Shown piece after piece: positions 9,601 to 16,524 of a stretch of 64,000 nucleotides of DNA (the stretch's first letter is position 1; every line of letters begins with the position of its first letter). A program made the translations under genes and the position numbers. The notes beneath the pieces are model-generated. The model did no database searches. It saw nothing but the letters and a program-made list of their open reading frames with translations, and had not been told where the DNA came from. Source of the stretch: Lachnospiraceae bacterium (GTDB lineage: Bacteria > Bacillota > Clostridia > Lachnospirales > Lachnospiraceae); NCBI GenBank assembly GCA_014239155.1, contig JAAZZQ010000087.1:1-64000 (forward strand), read 5' to 3'.

Positions 9601-11217
9601 GTACAATCCTGCTTGGGCTGGTCGACTTTCAAATTGGCTTCTGTCAAGCTCCGCCCACGGCTGCAAAGCAATTTCTTCGCCTGCATAATAAACATTTGTT
9701 GCTAACCACGAAGTATCTGAGAGATAAATCATCGCATTTGCTAAAAAGACAGGAAATTCTGCACGCAGCGGAAAGTCGGATTCCCGTATATCAAATCCAA
9801 CAACGACCTCTTTCCTGTCTTCTAGCTCTTGATAATATCCTACGCACTTCCCTTTGTATGACAAAAAGCTTTCCGCTCCCTCTGGAAGTGCAAAACAATA
9901 CGCTGTATTTACCCCAATTGAAAAACCAGATAACCCCGCAGTCAAGTCACAGTCTGTCATGTCAAGCACCACATTTTCTAGTGTCTCAACAACTGTTCCT
10001 CCCATATTTCCAAAAATTATGCGGTTTGTGTCTGCTAACTGCGGTTCCTGTCCTGCATCATAAATTACAATATTATAACCTTGTTCTTTTAAAGGGGTTC
10101 TAATTAAAGCATTTGATGTGTCCTGAACGGCTGTATCCGTCTTTGCCTTAACAATACTCTCTCCAGTAACAGCAAGGTATGCTTTCTCAAGAAATGTATT
10201 TCCATCTCCAACAAGCAAACCACGCATTTGATTTTTCTGTTTTTTCACTGCTGCCGAATCGTTATCTCGCGCAAGACTATCAGTAGAGGCACCAGAAAAA
10301 ACAATATTGTCAACGCGAGAAGTCATTGTCTTTCCCTTCCAATCTATCTCCTCAAAAAAGCAAATTTTGCTCTCGGAAGGTGCAAGACGCATTGATGACA
10401 ACGCAATCATTTTTTGGTCATAAGTCTCATCATCATACAAACTAACATCAAAAGATACTTCCTCGTCGCTGTAATTTACAACGCTTACCATCACATCAAA
10501 GAGACCATCATCACGACTAGAAAAGGCTGTATATTCATTTGCGACGTTGGCAACCGCGCTGCCAGAAATATATAATTCCTTTTGCCCGCTAGTGCGCAGT
10601 TCCTCAAAATCTGCGGCTCCAGCGCTGTCTGTATACACTAGCAAATCTGTCATATTTTCGCCCTCTTTAGCATCACCAGCTAGCGTATCTAATACACCTT
10701 GTGCCTGTGTCAGACTTCCGCCACTATCACTGCACACGAGGCTTCGCAGTGTACGCATTAAACTATTTGTGTCTGTAATATCCACTGCCAAAATCCTTGC
10801 GCCCGCAGCATCCACTGTCGCAATAGAAAAACGCGTATTCTGCGCAGTCTGCACATAATCGCACGCCTGTTCCACCGCCTCCTGCAAACGACTTTTTCCA
10901 GAAGCTCCCACATGCTGCATACTTGCGCTTGTATCCATCAACAATATTTTTCTACCGCCGCGATGTCCATTCAACTGAATCAACGGGGACATTAATGCAA
11001 CTACCAACAGCACAACAATCAAGATTTGTAGATACATCAGAATATTATGAACAAACTTCTCAAAAAAAGTTCGTGACTGCTCATTTTTTAACAGTTTTTT
11101 CCACAGTAAATTAGAGGAAATCAGATAGTCTGTCCCTTTTGGTTTTAACAAATATAAAAGGATAATGATTGGAACCGCTGCCAAAAGAAACAGTGGCCAT
11201 AAACTCTCAAAAATCAT
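6673..11217 (-). CDS. Giant BatA-like membrane protein with three VWA domains, 1514 aa
   Basis: The N-terminus has the BatA/aerotolerance layout: two membrane helices (about 7-26 and 58-80), then a VWA domain with MIDAS DTSAS at 95-99. Two more helices (about 595-645) lead to a second VWA-like domain (VFVVDLSDSN, about 650). A glutamine-amidotransferase-like segment and a third VWA domain (MVMVIDRSGSM, about 995) follow. A last helix lies near residue 1425, with a charged cytoplasmic tail of about 80 residues. It overlaps the DUF58 gene by 11 bases and is the last gene before the terminator. With MoxR and DUF58 upstream it fits the MoxR-VWA chaperone type; its substrate is unknown. It resembles a fusion of two BatA-like proteins. 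Confidence 0.85.
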   Translation of the reverse strand: MIFESLWPLFLLAAVPIIILLYLLKPKGTDYLISSNLLWKKLLKNEQSRTFFEKFVHNILMYLQILIVVLLVVALMSPLIQLNGHRGGRKILLMDTSASMQHVGASGKSRLQEAVEQACDYVQTAQNTRFSIATVDAAGARILAVDITDTNSLMRTLRSLVCSDSGGSLTQAQGVLDTLAGDAKEGENMTDLLVYTDSAGAADFEELRTSGQKELYISGSAVANVANEYTAFSSRDDGLFDVMVSVVNYSDEEVSFDVSLYDDETYDQKMIALSSMRLAPSESKICFFEEIDWKGKTMTSRVDNIVFSGASTDSLARDNDSAAVKKQKNQMRGLLVGDGNTFLEKAYLAVTGESIVKAKTDTAVQDTSNALIRTPLKEQGYNIVIYDAGQEPQLADTNRIIFGNMGGTVVETLENVVLDMTDCDLTAGLSGFSIGVNTAYCFALPEGAESFLSYKGKCVGYYQELEDRKEVVVGFDIRESDFPLRAEFPVFLANAMIYLSDTSWLATNVYYAGEEIALQPWAELDRSQFESRPAQAGLYTLGNDVYQEDYVVRFQTAKESDGRISTDLEGISDSGTKFLQSQKIKRTIRNLFIILALIVLVAEWIVYVRQMRYRGKFYWFVRGVVLLCVILALFGIQIYRGSGKTATVFVVDLSDSNKEHLNEAQQYLQETISKMPSGNAYGIVTFGKDTLVEQFLTTEKHYNGLMTIPEKAATNFEEAVSKALTLIPGEYKKRLVVLTDGKETRGDIRNMSQALTAGQTEFLTLLYENEEKPDAYIDNVTLPSYLHSGDKYSITVLVESNYDTDAVITLYRGSSQMAADNVHLNKGSNRFVFRAQVDADTDSSAMENLRVQVQAQGDTCQENDYFSAYSVVETSPKILVIAGRDTNTAAFSTVLKAAGCDYSVVSAINAPDSINAMLEYKTIIVVDTYIDDLPTKFLENLETYVKDYGCGFICCGGENSFALGGYRDTVLETVLPVDMQLRGVNEMPSMAMVMVIDRSGSMTGKAGVLSISNLDIAVRAATVAVDNLNDTDFVGILTFDDKYEWQVALCQADDKAAIKDKINQIQDGGGTTIKPALQEAVDVLAKNDASIKHIVLLTDGMGETNNYDDIVNSCAAHEITLSTVAVGDSSDKKLLRYLAEKCGGRYYYSDMSSDIPRIFAQEVFLGGDSYIQNGVFSLSVQGGHELTGNLFPNGWPSLYGYISATPKTASSPVIQSAEKGDPILTVWQYGLGRTAAWNSDVTGEWTGAFAGQEDYVQLWKRIVDYSTGNAGMGEDNVNIVTVGEQTTIDYQTNDYGSATEVLITVIDPKGTATEEKLHATAPGKYTTELSTPQTGLYHFNIRRTESGEIQNYMTTAAAVQFSDEYKFDVSMDAYLNFAQQYGSVITEDEPIWTRISTRTREGYPLTNWLLVLAVCLFLVDVTLRRFQYVPKQLLLVAKLRQKTIQKSDGNRGLQARDTSSTQEFQMPQFSQGLPHNELLTEKTTKEGKKQKSQKRSEETLDTSQLLKKKDERNI

Positions 11218-12118
11218 ATAGCACTCTCAACTCCTGAAAAATCAGTTGGTAAATATCCGTTTCTGTGTTACACACTGCATAAAAAGCTCCCATCCTTGCA
11301 CACTCCTGACGCAAACTTGACAAATATTCCTGCAATGCCTGCTCATACGCTCGAATACTTGCCGCGTCGAACGTTAAACGCAATGTACTTTTTTCCTCCA
11401 TATCAATCAAATTTCGTGTGCCTGTAATCTCCGCAGACCGTCCCGGCGAAAGTTCTTCTCCAGCCAAAACATGCAGAAAAACGGTTTTCTGTTTCCGATA
11501 ATCCAAAAAGCGCAAAAGTTTTCTCACGGCAGATTGTTCTTCTTTCAGATTGGATTCCATTAAAGATTCCTGCAAAAAATCACTGACAATTATTGTCACA
11601 CCTGGACCTTTCATTGGAAGCTGCCTGATAGATTCGCAGATATCTACCTTTCCGTCAAAAGAGCGTTGCGCAATCCAATCTGTCAGTTTAGACAACCTGT
11701 TTTTTGCACCACTTACCACAAAAGACGCTTGCATTTGTCGTAAATCATAAAGTATTACGCGATCCATATTGTTCAGCCCCATATATGCAAACGCTGCTGC
11801 CAACATACTAGCGTATGTACTTTTTTTGTGAATTCCATAATTCATAGAAGCACTTGTGTCCAACAATATAGAAACAACTGCTTCCTTCTCCTCCATATAC
11901 TCTTTCACATAAAGCCTGTCCAACCGTCCATATGCATTCCAGTCAATACGACGAATATCGTCGCCAGGCATATATTCCCGAAAATCGGAAAATTCTGTGG
12001 AAGAGCCTTTCTGTATGGACTTGCGATTTCCTGTCAAATTCATAGAAGCTCGGTGTCCCATTGCCAGTCGCAGCCTAGAAAGTCTATCGAAAAACGCAGC
12101 ATCTGGTATTACTGTCAT
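11207..12118 (-). CDS. DUF58 domain protein (VWA-like, MoxR partner)
   Basis: A 303-residue soluble protein. It contains the DUF58 signature GSSTEFSDFREYMPGDD followed by RIDWNAYGRLDRLYVKEY, then a VWA-like fold with VSILLDTSASM. DUF58 proteins are encoded beside MoxR ATPases, and the pair is thought to act in folding or assembly of exported or metal-containing complexes. Its ATG overlaps the stop of the MoxR gene (TAATG), and its 3' end overlaps the giant VWA gene, so translation of all three is probably coupled. Confidence 0.92.
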   Translation of the reverse strand: MTVIPDAAFFDRLSRLRLAMGHRASMNLTGNRKSIQKGSSTEFSDFREYMPGDDIRRIDWNAYGRLDRLYVKEYMEEKEAVVSILLDTSASMNYGIHKKSTYASMLAAAFAYMGLNNMDRVILYDLRQMQASFVVSGAKNRLSKLTDWIAQRSFDGKVDICESIRQLPMKGPGVTIIVSDFLQESLMESNLKEEQSAVRKLLRFLDYRKQKTVFLHVLAGEELSPGRSAEITGTRNLIDMEEKSTLRLTFDAASIRAYEQALQEYLSSLRQECARMGAFYAVCNTETDIYQLIFQELRVLYDF

Positions 12119-13086
12119 TATTGTTTAGTTCCCTCCAATATTTTTTGTATAACATTATCTTCGTTGACGCCCTCACTAACCGCATCAAAACTTAAAAGAA
12201 TGCGGTGTCTAAGCACAGGAAATGCAGTCTCCTTCACATCTTGAAAAGAAACATTAAACCGCCCTTCTAAAAATGCTTTTGCCCTTGATGCGCGAATCAA
12301 TGCCTGCGCTGCCCTTGGACTTGCGCCTTCCTTAATATAAGGATTTGCACTATGTGTCTGCATAACAATCTCCAATAGATAATCCATCACCGCATCTGCA
12401 ATTGGTATCTGATTTATCAACGCTCTGGCTGCCAACAGTCCTGCACTGTCCATCTGTTTTATAATATCCGGCTCCTGACTGCCTTCTGTCAATGTCACAA
12501 TTCCCTTTAACTCCTCCTTAGATGGAAAACGAACCAAAATCTTAAACATAAATCGATCCAGTTGCGCCTCTGGCAAGGGATAAGTTCCTTCGTTTTCAAT
12601 GGGATTTTGCGTGGCAAGCACAAAAAAGGGTTCTGTGAGCGCGTGGCTGTCATTTCCTACTGTTACAGTATGTTCTTGCATTGCCTCTAACAATGCCGAC
12701 TGTGTTTTTGGAGTTGCTCGATTAATCTCATCTGCCAAGATTAGATTGGCAAAAATCGGTCCGCGCTCAAAAGAAAAAGCATTGCCTTGCTCATTCTTAA
12801 TAATAATATTTGTTCCTGTCACATCACTTGGCATTAAATCTGGTGTAAACTGAATCCGCTTAAATGACAAGTCAAATACTTTGCTAATTGTGCTGACCAG
12901 TCTTGTCTTTCCCAATCCCGGCATACCCTCTAGCAATACATTGCCTCCTGTAAGCATGGCAAGCATAACTTGACGAATAATCTCACGCTGACCAATAATC
13001 CCCTTTTGAATCTCCCGCTCACAGGCAGCAATCCGCTGCGCCATATATGCAGGGTCCTGCAAACCATTGTTCCCAAATTCCCCCAT
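12118..13086 (-). CDS. MoxR-family AAA+ ATPase
   Basis: A 322-residue AAA+ protein with Walker A GMPGLGKT (about 58-65), Walker B LILADEINRATPKTQ, sensor 1 ATQNPIENEGTYPLPEAQLDRF and a C-terminal lid, all standard for MoxR. MoxR ATPases act as chaperones for partner complexes, usually with VWA proteins, which here are encoded immediately downstream. Length is normal and all nucleotide-binding motifs are intact. A 100-bp gap holding a dispersed repeat separates it from the upstream membrane-protein gene. Confidence 0.95.
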   Translation of the reverse strand: MGEFGNNGLQDPAYMAQRIAACEREIQKGIIGQREIIRQVMLAMLTGGNVLLEGMPGLGKTRLVSTISKVFDLSFKRIQFTPDLMPSDVTGTNIIIKNEQGNAFSFERGPIFANLILADEINRATPKTQSALLEAMQEHTVTVGNDSHALTEPFFVLATQNPIENEGTYPLPEAQLDRFMFKILVRFPSKEELKGIVTLTEGSQEPDIIKQMDSAGLLAARALINQIPIADAVMDYLLEIVMQTHSANPYIKEGASPRAAQALIRASRAKAFLEGRFNVSFQDVKETAFPVLRHRILLSFDAVSEGVNEDNVIQKILEGTKQ

Positions 13087-13120
13087 TTTCCACTGTCCTC
13101 CATAAACTTTTGTTTATTTT

Positions 13121-13185
13121 ATTGCAGGCGTACGAACCCGTAATATGTTAGTAAAACTGACCCGCACGCCGCAGCATTCTTGAAC
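13121..13185 (-). repeat. Dispersed repeat, copy 1
   Basis: On the minus strand this interval reads CAAGAATGC, then TGCGGCGTGCGGGTCAG, ATTACGG and CCTGCAAT. The same blocks occur in the same order at 55617-55697 on the plus strand, where a short hairpin is inserted. It fills the gap between the repeat-rich membrane protein gene and moxR and is GC-richer than its surroundings. Confidence 0.6.
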
Positions 13186-13187
13186 TT

Positions 13188-14489
13188 TTAATTAAAATTC
13201 GAGAAATACGCTTTTATAATCTCTTCCATACCGCTTGGATACTTTCCTGCTGCAATCCCTTCATAAGCATTTTGCTCATAACTACCAATCACTGCTTCAT
13301 GAGACATATGTGTTCCCTCCCAGCTCAAACCATTCTGCGCATAAAAATACTCTGATGCATCATGGTTTACCGCATTTCCAGTCAAATTTTCACTTTCCGC
13401 AATTTCATTTGGAATACTGACATAATCATGTGGCGTACTGCTCGTACCTGTTCCTCTTCCAATCCCAGAACCATTATTCAAATCACCTTGCCCGTTGGAA
13501 CCATTTGTGCCACCTTCCGCAGATTGTCCCCCTTGTCCAGCTCCATTTTGATCGCCAGATTGTCCGTTTTGCCCAGTTCCGTTTTGATTGCCAGGTTGTC
13601 CATTCTGCCCAGTTCCATTTTGGTTGCCAGGCTGCCCAGCAGTTCCCTGCGCAAGCTCTGCCTCATGCATTCCCCGTAACTTTTCTGACAACGCCTGCAT
13701 GGACTCTGCTGTGACAGACGACACCGTCGCACCATTTCGCAAGCTTTCTGCAAGTGTTGCTAACGTATTTCCTGTATGCTCATATCTATATTCCAACTTC
13801 TGCGATGCAGCCTTCATCATTTCCATACTAGACGCCTGCTGCAATTCCTCTTGCGAAGCCTGTAAGCTTTCTGCCATCTCCTGCAAAGCCGCCTGTTGCG
13901 CTACTGTCAAATCTTGCTCTTGGGAAAGTTCTTCCAGTGCCTCCAAAATCTCTTCAATTTCCTCTGTCTTTTCCCTTGCCGCTTCCCGAATATGATGCAG
14001 TTCGCGTGCGCGTTCTTTCATTGCAGAAGGCATGAGCGCAAGGACAATGAGTATTGCAAACAGTCCTGCCAATCCCACTATAAGTTTCCATGACGGCAAA
14101 ATTGCAATCCGTATTTTATCGCGTTGTAACTGTAACTGATTCATGGCATCTGTACGCTGCAATTCAACCAAAGCGCCTTCTTTTTCCAGATTTCCATAGG
14201 CTGTCACAATCCGTTCTTCAAACCCAAAACGATCCATTACAAGTGCTGTCTGTTCCATATTTTTTCGCTTGATAAAAGCTAGCACGACCGCGGTCAACAG
14301 TACAAGAATCAATATTATAATTGTGCAACCCCCTGCATAATAAAAGGGAATAATAAAAGCAATCGCCTGCAATAAAATTCCTACACCCGCGCCAATGTAG
14401 AGAACAAATACTGCTTTTTTTATAAACTGTGCTACATTTAATCTAAAGCAATAGGATTGTATTATTTTTATAAACGCTTTCTGACTCAT
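13188..14489 (-). CDS. Membrane protein with coiled coil and Gly/Gln/Asn repeats, 433 aa
   Basis: I do not recognise a named family. The N-terminus has two membrane helices (about 23-70) and a third near 130-150. A long charged coiled-coil region follows (about 165-270, rich in Glu/Gln/Leu). Next is a low-complexity segment (about 280-345) of repeated GQxGxQNGTGQNG units, then a compact C-terminal domain. The repeats come from a roughly 36-bp DNA tandem repeat (about 13545-13640), likely variable in length. Its place between the ABC permease and MoxR suggests it is a structural part of the same membrane system. Confidence 0.75.
   Translation of the reverse strand: MSQKAFIKIIQSYCFRLNVAQFIKKAVFVLYIGAGVGILLQAIAFIIPFYYAGGCTIIILILVLLTAVVLAFIKRKNMEQTALVMDRFGFEERIVTAYGNLEKEGALVELQRTDAMNQLQLQRDKIRIAILPSWKLIVGLAGLFAILIVLALMPSAMKERARELHHIREAAREKTEEIEEILEALEELSQEQDLTVAQQAALQEMAESLQASQEELQQASSMEMMKAASQKLEYRYEHTGNTLATLAESLRNGATVSSVTAESMQALSEKLRGMHEAELAQGTAGQPGNQNGTGQNGQPGNQNGTGQNGQSGDQNGAGQGGQSAEGGTNGSNGQGDLNNGSGIGRGTGTSSTPHDYVSIPNEIAESENLTGNAVNHDASEYFYAQNGLSWEGTHMSHEAVIGSYEQNAYEGIAAGKYPSGMEEIIKAYFSNFN
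13545..13640 (-). repeat. 36-bp tandem repeat inside the membrane protein gene
   Basis: About two and a half imperfect 36-bp units encode GxQNGTGQNGQx. The period is a multiple of three, so copy-number change keeps the frame. It is a candidate length-variable linker. Confidence 0.6.
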
Positions 14490-14506
14490 ACAACGCCTCC
14501 ATTATA

Positions 14507-14537
14507 TACTCACGACAGATGAAATCTGCCGTGAGTA
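14507..14537. repeat. 14-bp hairpin before the 433-aa membrane protein gene
   Basis: The arms 14507-14520 and 14524-14537 (TACTCACGACAGAT) pair with one mismatch around a 3-base loop. It lies 18 bases upstream of the gene start and could affect its mRNA leader. Confidence 0.45.
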
Positions 14538-14593
14538 TCGCGCCAACCGCAGCCGCGAAGCGGCATATTTCCTTGTGCGGTTGTGCGCATCAC

Positions 14594-14633
14594 ATTATAC
14601 TGAGCGGTCAGTCTTTTCGACCGCCAGTATAAT
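14594..14633 (-). terminator. Hairpin directly after the ABC permease gene
   Basis: ATTATACTG plus GCGGTC (14594-14609) pairs with 14619-14633, with a one-base bulge. It begins one base past the permease stop codon. No long minus-strand T run follows, so partial termination or mRNA end protection inside the operon is more likely than full termination. Confidence 0.5.
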
Positions 14634-14634
14634 T

Positions 14635-15588
14635 TTACTGCACATCTTTGTTCTTCCTTTTATTACGGTTTGATTTGCCCGTAAAATTATTTTTGGAAGA
14701 CGAATGCATTGGATTCACCTTCCATGCAGCGGCAAGCATAAACAAAATTGCCAGTATGAAAATACATGCGGCGGACAAAAACATCCATGTCTTTCCCTGT
14801 GACAAAGAATAGGTGATAACCCCAACCTCGCTTTTATCAAAATTAGAGCCTGCCACACCAAACGCAGATTCTCCAGTCATAATCTGCATAAAAAATTCTT
14901 CAAAGAACACAGCAGGATTTATTAGCAAAAATAGCATTGATTCCCCTGCGTGCTCCCCTTTGCTCCAAAGAAATCTTAATATTGTAGGAACAAATGTTAG
15001 AATATAAATCACAAAATATATGATAAAAGACAGTACCACCGCAACTATCGATTTGCGGCAGAACGCAGAACAGCAAATCCCAATGCTTCCAGAAAACACA
15101 GACAACAAGATAATTGTCAAAATAAAATAAAGCAAGCTACTCCACTCTAAGCCACCTACCACAAAAGCCAATGCCATAATAGGCATTCCGGCAGCAACAA
15201 AAAAAAGAATCCGAATTACTGCTGATACTACTTTTCCAAACACAATAGAAAATGGTGACATACAAGTGGTTAGCATAATATCAAATGTCTGCCGTTCCTT
15301 TTCTCCAGAAATACTAGGTGCGGTAATAATTGGCACAATTAGGGCAACAATAAATGCTTGTACTGCTGCCTGCACAGGAAATAGATAAATCAAATAGCTG
15401 TAAATATTGCGGCTGCTATAATAGCTATTATTGTCTGACTGAATGATTGCAAGCGCCAACAGAAATGCCAATGTCAATATCACTTCATAGGCAAACAATG
15501 CCCAACTCAACCGCATACTGCGGGCAGTTACTTGCAAATCCTTTTTTATAATTGGATTGATCTTTATTGGCTTTGCCAATATTCTCAC
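14635..15588 (-). CDS. ABC-2 type transporter permease, 317 aa
   Basis: About six membrane helices, with the ABC-2/GldF-like pattern SGEKERQTFDIMLTTCMSPF after the second helix and a basic cytoplasmic C-terminus. Its start overlaps the ATPase stop by 4 bases (ATGA), so the two form one transporter. No substrate can be read from the sequence. In Gld/Bat-like loci such transporters accompany large extracytoplasmic proteins, which fits the 666-residue protein upstream. Confidence 0.9.
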   Translation of the reverse strand: MRILAKPIKINPIIKKDLQVTARSMRLSWALFAYEVILTLAFLLALAIIQSDNNSYYSSRNIYSYLIYLFPVQAAVQAFIVALIVPIITAPSISGEKERQTFDIMLTTCMSPFSIVFGKVVSAVIRILFFVAAGMPIMALAFVVGGLEWSSLLYFILTIILLSVFSGSIGICCSAFCRKSIVAVVLSFIIYFVIYILTFVPTILRFLWSKGEHAGESMLFLLINPAVFFEEFFMQIMTGESAFGVAGSNFDKSEVGVITYSLSQGKTWMFLSAACIFILAILFMLAAAWKVNPMHSSSKNNFTGKSNRNKRKNKDVQ

Positions 15589-16511
15589 TGCGAGTCACCT
15601 CCTGTCAACTGCATAAACAATGCTTCCAGATTGCCTTCCTCCCGATAAAAACCAGTCAAAACCACTTGATTTTGAATCAACAGTCCCATAAGCGCGCTAA
15701 TCTGTTCGTCTGTATTGTTATTGGATATAATAATCTCATTTTCTCTGACAGATTCCACAATCACGCCAACTTGTTCTTGTAAGAGGCGCACTGCAATTTC
15801 TATGCCAGATGCAATCTGAATATGAATGCGCTTTCCGCCAGCAGCCTGACGCATAATATCTTCAATACGCCCTGCTGTAATTAATTGCCCATGACTCATT
15901 ATTCCAATACTTGTGCACATTTCAGAAAGCTCTGAGAGAATGTGAGAACTAATAACAATCGTTTTTCCCATAGAATGAAGATTTTTTAATAATTCTTTCA
16001 TCTCCACACGTGCTCTAGGGTCCAAACCAGAACTTGGCTCATCTAAAATCAACAGCTTCGGATTGTGAAGCAGTGCTCTGGCAACACAAAGCCGCTGTTT
16101 CATTCCACGAGAAAGCGTATCCACATAAAATTCTTTTTTGTCAGAAAGGTTTACAAGTTCTAATAAGTCATCTGATAATTTTGCAATATCCCGCGAGCAC
16201 ATCCCATACATAGATCCATAAAAATCCATATACTCACGCACTTTTAAATTGTCGTAAACCCCAAAGAAATCTGGCACATACCCAATAAGGCGTTTCATCT
16301 CCTTTGTGCCTACTGTCGCCTCGCTGCTTCCAATTCGCACCGACCCGCTACTTGCCTTTAACAATCCACAGACAATGCGTATTGTGGTTGTCTTACCTGC
16401 GCCATTTGGTCCCACAAAGCCAAACAAATCCCCCTCTGGAATGTGCAATGACAGATGATTGACAGCCGTAAATGAGCCATACTTTTTCGTTAAATCATTG
16501 ATATATAACAT
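15585..16511 (-). CDS. ABC transporter ATP-binding protein, 308 aa
   Basis: It has Walker A GPNGAGKTT, signature LSRGMKQRL, Walker B LLILDEPSSGLDP and the H-loop, followed by the roughly 80-residue C-terminal extension typical of ABC-2 exporters and NatA-like proteins. The start is ATG 16511 (MLYINDLTKKYG) because AGGGGGA lies 10 bases upstream; the longer frame overlaps the preceding gene. It couples to the overlapping permease. Confidence 0.93.
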   Translation of the reverse strand: MLYINDLTKKYGSFTAVNHLSLHIPEGDLFGFVGPNGAGKTTTIRIVCGLLKASSGSVRIGSSEATVGTKEMKRLIGYVPDFFGVYDNLKVREYMDFYGSMYGMCSRDIAKLSDDLLELVNLSDKKEFYVDTLSRGMKQRLCVARALLHNPKLLILDEPSSGLDPRARVEMKELLKNLHSMGKTIVISSHILSELSEMCTSIGIMSHGQLITAGRIEDIMRQAAGGKRIHIQIASGIEIAVRLLQEQVGVIVESVRENEIIISNNNTDEQISALMGLLIQNQVVLTGFYREEGNLEALFMQLTGGDSQ

Positions 16512-16524
16512 ACGAAAATTCCCC

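Noticed and set aside
9456-10103. A 215-codon plus-strand frame
   Set aside because: It is antisense to the giant VWA gene, has no ribosome binding site, and its composition (Phe/Cys/His-rich) is typical of a shadow frame.
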